Part shown: positions 46,108 through 57,271 of the stretch, one piece after another | Layout of the letters: every line of letters begins with the position of its first letter | Numbering within the stretch: the first letter of the stretch is position 1 | Origin: Variovorax paradoxus | Lineage (GTDB): Bacteria; Pseudomonadota; Gammaproteobacteria; Burkholderiales; Burkholderiaceae_C | Direction: 5' to 3' | NCBI RefSeq assembly: GCF_030811855.1 | Contig: NZ_JAUSRN010000003.1 | Location: 248,001-312,000, forward strand | Length of the DNA: 64,000 nucleotides | Program-made: the position numbers and the translations under genes | The notes under the pieces: generated by a model | Seen by the model: only the letters and a program-made list of their open reading frames with translations | Told to the model about the DNA's origin: nothing | The model's database searches: none

Positions 46108-47601
46108 TCAGAATTGGAAGTAGAGGAACGGGCTGTAGTTGCCCAGCTTCGAGACGCACCAGGCGAAGAGCGCGAAGGTGCCGATCGCGAGCACAGCCGA
46201 AGAGACCCACGCCATCACAGGCTGGCCGGCAACCGCTTTCGGATGGGGAATCCAGCGTTCGAGCGAGATCGTCGGAGGCAGCGCAAGGCAGATGATGATG
46301 CCCACCAGCATGGTCTGAAAGAACTCCGGCTTGCGGAACGGCACGGGGCCGAGTTCGCTGAAGGCCGACACCGGTGCGCCATGCATTCCGAGCATGCCCT
46401 TGTAGATGGCCATGGCCGTATGCACGCCGTCCGCGCGAAAGACGATCCAGGCCAGCACCACGCAAAGGAAGGTCAGCAGCCAACCCAGTACGTGGGCAAT
46501 GCGGCCCGGCGTGGCGTTGCGGCGCACCCTGGCATTCCAGAGGTGGTTGATCATCAGGAACACGCCGTGCAGCGCGCCCCAGATCACGAAGGTCCATGCA
46601 GCGCCGTGCCAGAGCCCGCCGAGCAGCATCGTGAGAAACAGGTTCAGGTAGCGCCGCGCCGGGCCCTTGCGGTTGCCGCCCAGCGGCACGTAGAGATAGT
46701 CGCGCAGGAAGTTCGACAGCGAGATGTGCCAGCGCCGCCAGAATTCGATGATGTTGGTCGACTTGTAGGGTGAGCGGAAATTGAGCGGCAGCTGCACGCC
46801 CAGGCACAACGAGAGGCCCACAGCCATGTCCGAATAGCCCGAGAAGTCGAAATAGATCTGCAGCGTATAGGCCAGCGCGCCGAACCACGAGGTGTAGAGC
46901 GTGGGCTCGATGCCCTTGTGCACGCCGTTGAACATCATGTCGGCGTACTGCCCCATGGGGTCGGCAATCAGCAGCTTCTTGGCAAGCCCGAAGGTGAAGA
47001 TCGCCACGCCGAGCGCCACTTTGTTGGGGTCCAGCCGGTAGGTGGCCGGGTTCGCGAACTGCGGCATCATTTGCGCGTGATGCAGCACCGGACCTGCGAT
47101 CAAGTGCGGAAAGTAGGTGACGAACAGCACGTAGTGGATGAAGCTTCGTTCATGCACTTTGCCCTGCCAGCAGTCGACTAGGAAGGCGATCTGCGTGAAG
47201 GTGTAAAACGAGATGCCGATCGGCAGCACGATGTGCAGCAGCGGGATCTGCGACAGACCAGCCGACGCCAGGCCTTCGTTCACGTTCGAGACGAAGAAGT
47301 TGGCGTACTTGAAGATCGCGAGCACGCCGAGGTTGACGACCAGCGCCAGCACCAGCAGTGACTTCCGCTTGCGGTCGTCGCGGCCGGGCGCGGGCGAAAG
47401 ATGCAAGCCGAACCAATAGTTGATGCAGATGGACGCCACCAGGAGCGGCAGCGCCTTGACGCTCCACCAGCCGTAGAAGAACAGCGAAGCCAGGGCCAGA
47501 AAGCCAGCTGCGGATCGGGCGTTGCGCTTGCCGATCAGGAAGAAACCGATCAGGACCAGCGGAAAAAAGACAAAAATAAAGGGATACGAATTGAAAAGCA
47601 T
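46108..47601 (-). CDS. MBOAT-family O-acyltransferase (AlgI/PatA type)
   Basis: Integral membrane acyltransferase that passes acetyl groups across the inner membrane. The 497-residue product starts at ATG 47601 (MLFNSYPFIFVFFPLVL), the family N-terminus; the frame is open to 47844 without features. About ten helices and the MBOAT motifs are visible: FWRRWHISLSNFLRDYLYVPLGG and GLWHGAAWTFVIWG with the catalytic His. It precedes its SGNH partner gene by 6 bases, and the pair should work together. coaE lies upstream, in the conserved coaE-zapD block that this pair splits. Confidence 0.93.
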   Translation of the reverse strand: MLFNSYPFIFVFFPLVLIGFFLIGKRNARSAAGFLALASLFFYGWWSVKALPLLVASICINYWFGLHLSPAPGRDDRKRKSLLVLALVVNLGVLAIFKYANFFVSNVNEGLASAGLSQIPLLHIVLPIGISFYTFTQIAFLVDCWQGKVHERSFIHYVLFVTYFPHLIAGPVLHHAQMMPQFANPATYRLDPNKVALGVAIFTFGLAKKLLIADPMGQYADMMFNGVHKGIEPTLYTSWFGALAYTLQIYFDFSGYSDMAVGLSLCLGVQLPLNFRSPYKSTNIIEFWRRWHISLSNFLRDYLYVPLGGNRKGPARRYLNLFLTMLLGGLWHGAAWTFVIWGALHGVFLMINHLWNARVRRNATPGRIAHVLGWLLTFLCVVLAWIVFRADGVHTAMAIYKGMLGMHGAPVSAFSELGPVPFRKPEFFQTMLVGIIICLALPPTISLERWIPHPKAVAGQPVMAWVSSAVLAIGTFALFAWCVSKLGNYSPFLYFQF

Positions 47602-47678
47602 CGCGGGAGGGAGGGCACTCCGGCGAGCGCCTTTTTTGTCTTGGTCGTTATGCGGCCGCTGCGGCGGCAAGTCTCGGA

Positions 47679-48284
47679 TTATCGCGTGCCGGGCGGAACC
47701 CACCGCTTCCAGAGACTCCGCACCGCGGCACCGAGTTCCTCCAGCGAGATCGACTCGTTGAAAATGACCGCATCCGCGGCGGCTCGGCGCAACTTGCGCG
47801 CGGCCTGCTGGGCGATCACCGCGCGCACGGCTTCGTCGGTCCAACCGGAGCGCGCCATGACGCGCCGCAACTGCGTTTCCTCGCTGGCATCGACCACGAG
47901 CACCCTGTCCACCATGGCTCGCCAGCGGCCGGATTCGACCAGCAGCGGGACGTCGAAGACCACCACGGCGTCCGGCCCCGCGGCCGTCGCCAAGCGCTCG
48001 GTCTCGACACCGATCAACGGGTGCAGGATCGATTCGAGGCGTTTCCTCGCGCTGTTGTCGGCAAACACGAGTTGCCGCATGCCTGCGCGGTCAAGCCCGC
48101 CATCGGGCGCAATGACCGACCGGCCGAAAGCAGCCTCGATGGCAGGCATTGCAAGGCCGCCGGGCTGTGCGATGCGGCGCGCGATGGCGTCGGTATCGAC
48201 CAGCATCGCACCTTCTGCAACCAGCAAGGCGGCGACGGTGCTCTTGCCGCTGCCGATGCCTCCCGTCAAGCCGACGCGCCGCAT
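47679..48284 (-). CDS. coaE: Dephospho-CoA kinase
   Basis: Last step of coenzyme A synthesis. The 201-residue product starts [16 protein letters not shown], with the P-loop at residues 7-15, followed by [15 protein letters not shown] and LVESGRW. The frame extends to 48383, but the P-loop position fixes the start at 48284. It lies 10 bases after pilD on the same strand, the usual pilBCD-coaE order. Confidence 0.95.
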   Translation of the reverse strand: MRRVGLTGGIGSGKSTVAALLVAEGAMLVDTDAIARRIAQPGGLAMPAIEAAFGRSVIAPDGGLDRAGMRQLVFADNSARKRLESILHPLIGVETERLATAAGPDAVVVFDVPLLVESGRWRAMVDRVLVVDASEETQLRRVMARSGWTDEAVRAVIAQQAARKLRRAAADAVIFNESISLEELGAAVRSLWKRWVPPGTR

Positions 48285-48294
48285 CACCGACTCT

Positions 48295-49260
48295 TCAACG
48301 GGCGAATGCGCCAAGCGGAAACGCGAAGGGAATCCATTGCCGCACGAGTTCGGGACCCGCCACAAGGCAGACCAGGCCCGCACCGGCTAGGAAGGGACCG
48401 AAGGCCATGGGAATGTCCTTGTGCGCCAGCTTGCCGACGAAGCGCAGTGAGAGGCCGATCACTGCGCCCACCAGTGATGAGACGAGGATGATGGCAATGA
48501 GGTAATCGGCCCCCAGCCATGCGCCCAGCGCCGCGAGCAGTTTGAAGTCGCCATGCCCCATGCCTTCCTTGCCTGTGACCAGGCGATAGCCATGGTACAC
48601 AAGCCAGAGGCTCAGGTAGCCGAACACTGCGCCCCAGACGGCCGAACTCAGCGCAATACCGGTCCAGCCCATGGCCGCGCCAATGAGGCCCAGCCACAGC
48701 AGCGGGTAGTTCAGCGCATCGGGCAGGAACTGGGTGTCGAAATCGATCAGAAATTGGCAGACCAGCAGCGCCGCAAAGGCGGCCCAGAGCGCGCCGGCGG
48801 GCGTGAGGCCGAAGCGGTAGGCGCAAAGGGCGAAGAGCGCCCCGGTGATCAGTTCGACCAGCGGATAGCGCGGGCTGATCGGCGTCTTGCAGGCGGCGCA
48901 GCGGCCCCGCAAAACGAGGTAGCTCAACACCGGAATGTTCTCGTACCAGCGGATCTTGTGCCCGCACGATCCGCAGCGCGAAGCCGGACGGGACAGGTCG
49001 AAGGGAGGCAGGCCCTCGATCTCCAGCGCTGCCTTGTCGGCCGCGGCTTCGAGACCGGCGGGCGGCGCCGCCTTCGGGCCGAACACCAGCGACCACAGCG
49101 ATGGGACGTCCTTGGACGACATCAGGTTGGCCACCGCATCGGCGAGCCACTCCCGGTACATCATCACCGGCGTGCGGTAGATCACCACATTGAGAAAACT
49201 GCCGACCAGCAACCCGAGGACGCCCGCAAACGCGGCGTCGATCTCCTGCGAAACCAACAT
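48295..49260 (-). CDS. pilD: Type IV prepilin peptidase / N-methyltransferase PilD
   Basis: Inner membrane aspartic protease that cleaves and methylates type IV prepilins and pseudopilins. The 321-residue product has the N-terminal methylase region with [12 protein letters not shown] and the zinc tetracysteine CGSCG and CAACK near residues 95-125, and the active Asp motifs [11 protein letters not shown] and [12 protein letters not shown] 49260 shares its A with the pilC stop (TGATG), so the two are coupled. coaE follows after 10 bases. Confidence 0.95.
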   Translation of the reverse strand: MLVSQEIDAAFAGVLGLLVGSFLNVVIYRTPVMMYREWLADAVANLMSSKDVPSLWSLVFGPKAAPPAGLEAAADKAALEIEGLPPFDLSRPASRCGSCGHKIRWYENIPVLSYLVLRGRCAACKTPISPRYPLVELITGALFALCAYRFGLTPAGALWAAFAALLVCQFLIDFDTQFLPDALNYPLLWLGLIGAAMGWTGIALSSAVWGAVFGYLSLWLVYHGYRLVTGKEGMGHGDFKLLAALGAWLGADYLIAIILVSSLVGAVIGLSLRFVGKLAHKDIPMAFGPFLAGAGLVCLVAGPELVRQWIPFAFPLGAFAR

Positions 49261-50489
49261 CAAACGACTTGGCCCAGCTTGAAGATGGGCAGGTACATCG
49301 ACACCACGATGCCGCCGATGATCGTGCCAAGGAACACGATGATGATGGGTTCCATCAGGCTCGAGAGGCCCGCTACCATGTCGTCCACTTCGGATTCATA
49401 GAAGTCCGCGGCCTTGCCGAGCATGTGGTCGATGGAACCGGATTCCTCGCCGATGGCCGTCATCTGGATCACCATCGACGGGAACAGGTTCACGTTGGTC
49501 ATGGCCGAGGTGAGGCTGGTGCCGGTCGAAACCTCCTGCTGGATCTTGGCCGTGGCATCGCTGTACACCGTGTTGCCCGAGGCACCGCCCACCGAGTCGA
49601 GCGCTTCGACCAGCGGAACGCCGGCGGCAAACATGGTGGCAAGCGTGCGGGTCCAGCGGGCCACGCACGATTTTTCGATCAAGGTGCCGAAGATCGGCAC
49701 GCGCAGCAGCGCGCGATCCATGACCCGCTGCACGCGTTCGTTGCGCTTCCAGGCCTGCAGGAAAAAGTAAGTGCCGCCGCCGATGACGCCGAAGATCAGC
49801 CACCAGTAGGAGACGAAGAATTCGCTCATGGCCATCACGAACAGCGTTGGCGCGGGCAGGTCGGCGCCGAAGGACGTGAACACCTCCTTGAACGCCGGAA
49901 TCACGAAGATCATGATGATGGCGACCACCACGAACGCCACCACGACCACGGAAGTCGGATACATCAGCGCCGACTTGATCTTGGACTTGATCGCCTCGGT
50001 CTTTTCCATGTAGGTGGCCAAGCGGTCCAGCAGGTCTTCCAGGATACCGGCGGCCTCGCCAGCTTCAACCAAGTTGCAATAGAGATTGTCGAAGTACTTC
50101 GGAAACTTGCGGAACGCGGCCGAGAGCGAGGTTCCGGTCTCCACGTCGCTGCGGATGTCGTTCAGCAGCTTGGCAACGCTTGCGTTCGCATTGCCCCGGC
50201 CGACGATGTCGAACGACTGCAAAAGCGGCACGCCGGCCTTCATCATCGTCGCCAGCTGGCGGGTGAAGATTGCAATGTCCTTGGGCTTGATTGCCTTGCC
50301 CGAGCGCATGCGGCGCTTCTTGATCTTGGAGGCGAGAACCCCCTGGCGCCGCAAGGCGGCCTGCACCTGGTTTTCGCCGGCGGCCCGGAGCTCGCCGCGC
50401 ACCAGCTTGCCGTTGCGGTCCTTGCCCTCCCACTCGTAGACAAATTCCTTGAGCGTGCTTGAGGTGCGGGTGGATGCCACTGTTGCCAT
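49260..50489 (-). CDS. pilC: Type IV pilus inner membrane platform protein PilC
   Basis: Platform protein on which the PilB motor acts. The 409-residue product starts at ATG 50489 (MATVASTRTSSTLKEFVYEWEGKDRNGKL); the frame is open further but featureless. Two GspF/PilC cytoplasmic domains (around 75-195 and 280-400, each starting with a FTRQLATMMKAGVPLLQS- or ARWTRTLATMFAAGVPLVEA-type helix) alternate with three membrane helices. It follows pilB by 29 bases and overlaps pilD by one base. Confidence 0.95.
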   Translation of the reverse strand: MATVASTRTSSTLKEFVYEWEGKDRNGKLVRGELRAAGENQVQAALRRQGVLASKIKKRRMRSGKAIKPKDIAIFTRQLATMMKAGVPLLQSFDIVGRGNANASVAKLLNDIRSDVETGTSLSAAFRKFPKYFDNLYCNLVEAGEAAGILEDLLDRLATYMEKTEAIKSKIKSALMYPTSVVVVAFVVVAIIMIFVIPAFKEVFTSFGADLPAPTLFVMAMSEFFVSYWWLIFGVIGGGTYFFLQAWKRNERVQRVMDRALLRVPIFGTLIEKSCVARWTRTLATMFAAGVPLVEALDSVGGASGNTVYSDATAKIQQEVSTGTSLTSAMTNVNLFPSMVIQMTAIGEESGSIDHMLGKAADFYESEVDDMVAGLSSLMEPIIIVFLGTIIGGIVVSMYLPIFKLGQVV

Positions 50490-50518
50490 TCGATCTCCGA
50501 TTTCTTGCAGTGTGTTCG

Positions 50519-52258
50519 TTATTCGTTGGTGACCGCCACCACTTCTTCGAGTGAGGTGAGCCCTTGCATGACTTTTCTGAGCCCGGATTGCCGAAGCGAG
50601 CGGACGCCCTCGGCCTCGGACTGGCGAGCGATGTCCAGCGCGCTGCCGTCGCGCAGGATGATGGCTTGGATGGCTTCGGAGATCGGCATCACCTGGTAGA
50701 TGCCGACCCGCCCCTTGTAGCCGCCGTTGCACACCGAGCAGCCGACAGGGCGATAGGGCTTCCAGGAGCCATCGATTTCTGCTTCCTTGAAACCCGCGTC
50801 GAGCAAGGCCTGGCGCGGCACGTCGGCCGGCGCGCGGCATATGTGGCACAGGCGGCGGGCGAGCCGCTGCGCAGTGATCAGGATGACGCTCGAAGCGATG
50901 TTGAACGGGGCGATGCCCATGTTCCGCATGCGCGTGAGCGTCGTCGGCGCGTCATTGGTGTGCAGCGTCGACAGCACCAGGTGGCCCGTTTGCGCGGCCT
51001 TGATCGAGATGTCGGCGGTTTCGAGGTCCCGGATTTCGCCGACCATGATGATGTCGGGATCCTGCCGGAGGAAAGCGCGCAGCGCGGCGGCAAAGGTAAG
51101 GCCAGCGCGCTCGTTCACGTTGACTTGGTTCACGCCCGGCAGGTTGATTTCGGACGGATCTTCCGCCGTGGCGATATTGACGCCGGGCTGGTTCAGCAGA
51201 TTCAGGCAGGTGTAAAGCGACACCGTCTTGCCGGAACCCGTAGGGCCGGTTACCAGCACCATGCCGTATGGCCGGCCGATCGCGTTCAGCAGCCGCTCCT
51301 TTTCATCGGCGTCGTAGCCGAGCGCGTCGATGCCCAGGCGTGCGCTGCTCGGGTCGAGAATACGGATCACGATCTTTTCGCCGAAGAGCGTGGGGAGGGT
51401 GCTCACGCGAAAGTCGATCACGCGGTCTGCGCCGATCTTGAGCTTCATGCGGCCGTCTTGCGGCACGCGCTTCTCGGAGATGTCGAGCCGCGAGATCACC
51501 TTGATCCGCGACGCCAGCTTGTCCTTGATCAGCGTGGGCGGGCTGGCGATTTCGCGCAGCTCGCCGTCGATGCGAAAGCGCACGCGGTAGTTGTGCTCGT
51601 AGGGCTCGAAGTGGATGTCGGAGGCCCGCATGCTGACGCCGTCGAGCAGCATCTTGTGCAGGAACCGGACGACCGGGGCATCCTCGACCTCGGCGATGGC
51701 CGCCTGTTCGTTGGCATCGCCCGACGTATCGGCCGTGACGTCGTCGAACTCGAAGTCCCCGCCGCCGACGATGTTGTTGAGTGTTTCCGACGCGGTGACC
51801 GCGGCGGCTTCGATCATGCGCGACAGCTTGTCGTATTCCGCGATGACCCAGTCCACGCCCATCTGGGAGGCGAACTTGATCTTCTCCACGGCCTGCTGGT
51901 CCGAGGGATCGGCTGTTGCAACAATGAGGCGGTTGTTGCGCTTGCTGAGCACAACGATGCGGTACGCCTGACACAGCTTCGGGTCGAGCAGGTCTTTCGG
52001 CAGGCGCTGATGGTCGATGGCGTCCAGGTCGAGCAGCGGGGCGCCGAACGCGGAAGAAAGGGTGTGAGCCAGGTCTGCGGCCGAGACGGCTCCGCTGCCG
52101 GTCAGCTCGGCAATGAAGCTGGTGCGCCCGTTGAGCGACTTCTGATAGATGTCTTCCGCCGTCTTCGCCGGAAGCTTGCCGGCAGAAACTAGCGCGCGCG
52201 CAAGGCCCGGAAGAGCGATTTGCGTGTTTTCTTTAACAGGAAGTTCGGCAGCAGCCAT
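50519..52258 (-). CDS. pilB: Type IV pilus assembly ATPase PilB
   Basis: Hexameric motor that powers pilus extension. The 579-residue product has an N-terminal MshEN-type domain (about 20-170), Walker A GPTGSGKTVSLY near residues 335-346, the Asp box, Walker B (IIMVGEIRDLETADI), the HLVLSTLHTNDAP His box, and the zinc tetracysteine CHIC with CSVC near residues 470-510. It starts the pilB-pilC-pilD-coaE series. tRNA-Pro lies 117 bases upstream on the same strand. Confidence 0.96.
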   Translation of the reverse strand: MAAAELPVKENTQIALPGLARALVSAGKLPAKTAEDIYQKSLNGRTSFIAELTGSGAVSAADLAHTLSSAFGAPLLDLDAIDHQRLPKDLLDPKLCQAYRIVVLSKRNNRLIVATADPSDQQAVEKIKFASQMGVDWVIAEYDKLSRMIEAAAVTASETLNNIVGGGDFEFDDVTADTSGDANEQAAIAEVEDAPVVRFLHKMLLDGVSMRASDIHFEPYEHNYRVRFRIDGELREIASPPTLIKDKLASRIKVISRLDISEKRVPQDGRMKLKIGADRVIDFRVSTLPTLFGEKIVIRILDPSSARLGIDALGYDADEKERLLNAIGRPYGMVLVTGPTGSGKTVSLYTCLNLLNQPGVNIATAEDPSEINLPGVNQVNVNERAGLTFAAALRAFLRQDPDIIMVGEIRDLETADISIKAAQTGHLVLSTLHTNDAPTTLTRMRNMGIAPFNIASSVILITAQRLARRLCHICRAPADVPRQALLDAGFKEAEIDGSWKPYRPVGCSVCNGGYKGRVGIYQVMPISEAIQAIILRDGSALDIARQSEAEGVRSLRQSGLRKVMQGLTSLEEVVAVTNE

Positions 52259-52374
52259 TCAGCGGAATTGCAAAAGATGTGAAAAAGTGCTTCACGATCA
52301 TCGCTGAACGCCCTCGCCGTGTAAATCGCTACGTAGCAACAGGCATGGGCATTATTGGTGCCAGCCGAAAAGAC

Positions 52375-52451
52375 TGGTCGGGGTGAGAGGATTCGAACCT
52401 CCGGCCTCTACGTCCCGAACGTAGCGCTCTACCAGGCTAAGCTACACCCCG
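52375..52451 (-). tRNA. tRNA-Pro (CGG)
   Basis: A 77-base cloverleaf on the minus strand with encoded CCA. The acceptor is CGGGGTG/CACCCCG with discriminator A; the anticodon stem-loop CTACGTTCGGGACGTAG has loop TTCGGGA (anticodon CGG); the T arm is standard. It lies between ispB and pilB. Confidence 0.95.
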
Positions 52452-52500
52452 ATTGGTTGCAGAAAAGAGAAAGTCGTCCTTGCCAACTCTTGTGAGGTGT

Positions 52501-53538
52501 TCAGGCACGTCGCTCAAGCAACTGAGCCGCCAATTGTAGCAAACCGTCGGCGTGCAAATTGGACGGGAAGTCGCGCAACGCATGAATCGCACGTTTTGCT
52601 TCGTCGGCCGCGGCGGCTCGCGAAGCTTCCAAAGCGCCCGTGCTGTGGACGATCTCGACGATCTTGCCCAGCTGAGCGGTGTCGCCGGCCTCGATGGCCG
52701 CGCGAACCAACGCGCCCTGGGCGGGGCTGCCGCGCCGCATCGCGAAGATCAGCGGCAACGTCGTCTTGCCTTCGCGCAGGTCGTCGCCAACGTTCTTTCC
52801 CGTTTCGTGAGCATCCCCGGCGTAATCGAGCACGTCGTCGATGACCTGGAACGCCGTTCCAAGGGCTTGGCCATAGGTAGCGCAGGCTTCCTCGACCTCG
52901 GGCGTGGCTCCCGCCAGCACCGCGGCCAGCCGCGTGCTGGCTTCGAAAAGCTTGGCGGTCTTGGAGCGGATCACGCGCAGGTACGCCGCTTCGTCCAGCG
53001 ACGCGTCGTGCATGTTCATGAGCTGCAGCACCTCGCCTTCGGCGATCACATTGGTCGCCTCGGCCAGAATTTGCATGATGCGCATGTTGTTTGCATCCAA
53101 CATCATCTGGAAAGCGCGCGAATAGAGGAAGTCGCCGACAAGCACGCTGGCGGGGTTGCCGAACGATTCATTGGCCGTCGGGCGTCCGCGGCGCAGGGTC
53201 GACTCGTCGACGACGTCGTCGTGCAGCAGGGTGGCCGTGTGGATGAACTCCACCACCGCCGCCAGGTTGAAGCGCTGCTCGCCCGTGTATCCGAGCGCCC
53301 CCGACATGAGGAGCAGCAACGCCGGCCGCAGGCGTTTGCCGCCGGCGGAAATGATGTACTTGGAAACCTGGCTGACCAGGGGCACGCCCGTATCGAGGCG
53401 CCGCGCAATCACACGGTCGACTTCGACCATGTCGCCGGCGATCAAATCCAGCACGGTGGCGGTGGGGGAGGTATCGGCGGCGTGAACTGGCAAAGCGTTT
53501 GCGCGCGGCGCGTCTGAATGCGAAGGTGGCAGCGGCAC
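52501..53538 (-). CDS. ispB: Octaprenyl diphosphate synthase
   Basis: Makes the polyprenyl side chain of ubiquinone. The 345-residue product has the first Asp-rich motif LLHDDVVDES near residues 105-114, the second IDDVLDYAGDA near 235-245, and the ISAGGKRLRPALLLL segment. It starts at GTG 53538 or a close downstream codon; a proline-rich N-terminus is not conserved in the family. It is divergent from rplU, the common Burkholderiales order. A long-chain (C40) product is inferred from the family and host group. Confidence 0.93.
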   Translation of the reverse strand: MPLPPSHSDAPRANALPVHAADTSPTATVLDLIAGDMVEVDRVIARRLDTGVPLVSQVSKYIISAGGKRLRPALLLLMSGALGYTGEQRFNLAAVVEFIHTATLLHDDVVDESTLRRGRPTANESFGNPASVLVGDFLYSRAFQMMLDANNMRIMQILAEATNVIAEGEVLQLMNMHDASLDEAAYLRVIRSKTAKLFEASTRLAAVLAGATPEVEEACATYGQALGTAFQVIDDVLDYAGDAHETGKNVGDDLREGKTTLPLIFAMRRGSPAQGALVRAAIEAGDTAQLGKIVEIVHSTGALEASRAAAADEAKRAIHALRDFPSNLHADGLLQLAAQLLERRA

Positions 53539-53623
53539 AAGGCCGGAAGGCGCAGATTATAGGTAGGAGCGCGTGCGGTCCTGGCGCGCTTCGCGCCTAA
53601 ACCATGTTAGCGTGCGCAAACCG

Positions 53624-53660
53624 TGCTAGAATCTTGGGCTCTGCGGAATTCGCCGCGGAG
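53624..53660 (+). promoter_or_regulatory. Extended -10 promoter and 5' hairpin of rplU
   Basis: TGCTAGAAT (53624-53632) matches an extended -10 element. About 7 bases later the RNA would begin in or next to a stem CTCTGCGG/CCGCGGAG (53639-53646 with 53653-53660, loop AATTCG, one G-U pair). This hairpin lies at the predicted 5' end of the rplU-rpmA message, about 23 bases before the ATG. It could stabilise the transcript or take part in ribosomal protein control. No convincing -35 element is seen. Confidence 0.5.
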
Positions 53661-53682
53661 CTCATATTCCCAAGAGGTTCAC

Positions 53683-53994
53683 ATGTACGCGGTCATAAAA
53701 ACCGGCGGCAAGCAGTATCGCGTTGCTTCCGGCGAAAAAATTAAAGTAGAACAGATTGCTGCGGATGTAGGCCAGGAAATCGTGATCGATCAGGTTCTCG
53801 CAGTCGGCAACGGCAGCGAAATCAAGGTTGGTACGCCCCTGGTATCCGGCGCAACGGTGACAGTCACGGTACTGTCGCACGGCAAGCACGACAAGGTTCG
53901 CATCTTCAAGATGCGCCGTCGCAAGCACTATCAGAAACGTCAAGGCCATCGCCAGCAGTTCACCGAACTGCAAATCGGCGCGATCGCCGGCTAA
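53683..53994 (+). CDS. rplU: 50S ribosomal protein L21
   Basis: The 103-residue product starts at ATG 53683 ([25 protein letters not shown]), preceded by CAAGAGGTTC, and has the conserved [21 protein letters not shown] rRNA-binding region near residues 71-90. Upstream in-frame codons lack conservation. It heads the rplU-rpmA pair; rpmA starts 12 bases after its stop. A hairpin lies in the leader. Confidence 0.98.
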   Translation: MYAVIKTGGKQYRVASGEKIKVEQIAADVGQEIVIDQVLAVGNGSEIKVGTPLVSGATVTVTVLSHGKHDKVRIFKMRRRKHYQKRQGHRQQFTELQIGAIAG

Positions 53995-54006
53995 GGAGCA
54001 GATTCC

Positions 54007-55414
<1,408 letters not shown>

Positions 55415-55501
55415 GACCGCAGCGCATCGGCGCCCGATGCGCCGCTTCCACAGACAGCAGCCGCACACGCAGTATTCACGACACGACCGCCAGAGCCTTC
55501 A

Positions 55502-56641
55502 ATGACCTCGAATTCCGGATCCACTGCCTTGCGGGACGCCCGCCGAATCGTCGTCAAGGTGGGCTCCAGCCTCGTGACCAATGACGGGCGCGGCCTCGAC
55601 GAGGGCGCAATCGGCGAGTGGTGCCGGCAGCTTGCGGTGCTGGTGCGCGACGGCCGCGAGGTTGTGATGGTGTCGAGCGGCGCCATTGCCGAAGGCATGA
55701 AGCGGCTCGGCTGGCGCACCCGGCCGCACGAGGTCCATGAACTCCAGGCCGCTGCCGCCGTCGGGCAGATGGGCTTGGCCCAGATGTACGAAACCAAATT
55801 GCGCGAGAACGAGATCGGCAGCGCCCAGGTGCTGCTGACCCATGCCGACCTGGCCGACCGCGAGCGCTATCTCAATGCGCGCTCGACCCTTGTGACCTTG
55901 CTCGGCCTGCGCGTGGTGCCGGTCATCAACGAGAACGACACCGTCGTCAACGACGAGATCAAGTTCGGCGACAACGACACGCTGGGCGCGCTCGTGGCCA
56001 ACTTGGTCGAGGCTGACGCGCTGATCATCCTCACGGACCAGAAGGGCCTCTACACGGCCGACCCGCGCAAGGACCCGGACGCAAAGTTCGTGCACGAGGC
56101 GGCCGCCGGCGACCCGGCGCTCGAAGCCATGGCGGGCGGCGCAGGTTCCAGCATTGGACGCGGCGGCATGATCACCAAAATCCTTGCGGCCAAGCGTGCG
56201 GCCGGGTCGGGTGCCTCCACCGTGATTGCCTGGGGACGCGAGCCTGATGCCCTGCTGCGCCTCACGCGCGGCGAACCCATCGGCACCTTGCTGGTGGCGC
56301 AGACGGCCAAGCACCAGGCGCGCAAGCGCTGGATGGCCGACCACCTGCAATTGCGCGGCGCTGTCACGGTCGATGCCGGGGCCGCGGCCAAGGTGCGTGC
56401 CGAGGGCAAGAGCCTGCTGCCCATCGGCATGACCAGCGTGTCGGGCGAGTTCTCGCGTGGCGATGTGATCGCGGTGCGCGACGTCGATGGCGTCGAGCTG
56501 GCCCGCGGCCTTGCCAATTACTCGAGTGTCGAGGCCCGTCTGCTGTGCCGCAAGCCTTCGAGCGAGTTCGAGCGTCTGCTGGGCTACGTGGCGGAACCGG
56601 AGATGGTCCACCGCGACAACATGGTGCTGATGCCCGGCTGA
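55502..56641 (+). CDS. proB: Glutamate 5-kinase
   Basis: First step of proline synthesis, phosphorylating glutamate. The 379-residue product has an amino-acid kinase domain with KVGSSLVTN near residues 17-25, [40 protein letters not shown] and [15 protein letters not shown], and a C-terminal PUA domain from about residue 280. It follows obgE after 87 bases and is followed by a hairpin terminator. Confidence 0.96.
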   Translation: MTSNSGSTALRDARRIVVKVGSSLVTNDGRGLDEGAIGEWCRQLAVLVRDGREVVMVSSGAIAEGMKRLGWRTRPHEVHELQAAAAVGQMGLAQMYETKLRENEIGSAQVLLTHADLADRERYLNARSTLVTLLGLRVVPVINENDTVVNDEIKFGDNDTLGALVANLVEADALIILTDQKGLYTADPRKDPDAKFVHEAAAGDPALEAMAGGAGSSIGRGGMITKILAAKRAAGSGASTVIAWGREPDALLRLTRGEPIGTLLVAQTAKHQARKRWMADHLQLRGAVTVDAGAAAKVRAEGKSLLPIGMTSVSGEFSRGDVIAVRDVDGVELARGLANYSSVEARLLCRKPSSEFERLLGYVAEPEMVHRDNMVLMPG

Positions 56642-56647
56642 TAAGGA

Positions 56648-56674
56648 AACGGGGCCCATGGCCCCGTTCTTCTT
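56648..56674 (+). terminator. Rho-independent terminator after proB
   Basis: Nine base pairs AACGGGGCC/GGCCCCGTT close a three-base loop CAT, followed by CTTCTT. It starts 6 bases after the proB stop and lies between the convergent proB and CNP1-like genes. Confidence 0.8.
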
Positions 56675-56677
56675 GGT

Positions 56678-57271
56678 TCACTGCACTTCGCGAACCGGAT
56701 TGCGCAGGTTCTGGACCATGTCCCCAACCGATTTGCGCGGCGCATTGCCGCGGCACAGTGCCTGGGTCGACAGCGCCTTGGCGTAGCGCGAGTTCAGGTC
56801 GTTGATGCGCTTCCACTCCGGCGTTTTCGTTTCCTGCCAGGTGCCGTTGTTGTAGCGCGCATAGCTCTTCATCTCGCCAGTCGAGCAGCGCACACCTTCA
56901 TAGAACGCGTTGACGCCGCCGCCGTTGCGGTTCTGCGCCACCACCACGTAGCGCACGATGCCGTCCTTGGTGATTGCGATCGTGTTCGGATCGATGCCGA
57001 ACTTCAGGCTCATGTACGGAGGCATTTCGATCGGCAGCAGACGGCTTTCGCTGAAAGCAGGCGGCGGCGGTGCCACGGTTTCTTCCCATTCGGCGTCCGC
57101 CTCGGAGCGCTTGGGCGGCGGCGGCATGCCCGATTGCGCCCAGTCCGGGTTGTCGGTGTCGTGATTGCCCGATGCGCAGCCGGCAAGAATGCCGAAGCAC
57201 GCGAGAAGAAGGATGCGCTCAGCGCTGCGACGGAAAGAAGGGCGTTTTGTTGGGGGGAAGAGAGGGTTCAT
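56678..57271 (-). CDS. CNP1-like lipoprotein
   Basis: The 197-residue product fits the CNP1-like family found in betaproteobacteria, whose function is unknown. It starts at ATG 57271 with a signal ending in the lipobox LAGC (Cys about residue 31), then a Pro-rich and acidic linker ([18 protein letters not shown]) and a conserved C-terminal domain ([51 protein letters not shown]). The open frame reaches 57436 but the lipobox fixes the start. Its first 53 bases overlap the end of rppH. Confidence 0.85.
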   Translation of the reverse strand: MNPLFPPTKRPSFRRSAERILLLACFGILAGCASGNHDTDNPDWAQSGMPPPPKRSEADAEWEETVAPPPPAFSESRLLPIEMPPYMSLKFGIDPNTIAITKDGIVRYVVVAQNRNGGGVNAFYEGVRCSTGEMKSYARYNNGTWQETKTPEWKRINDLNSRYAKALSTQALCRGNAPRKSVGDMVQNLRNPVREVQ

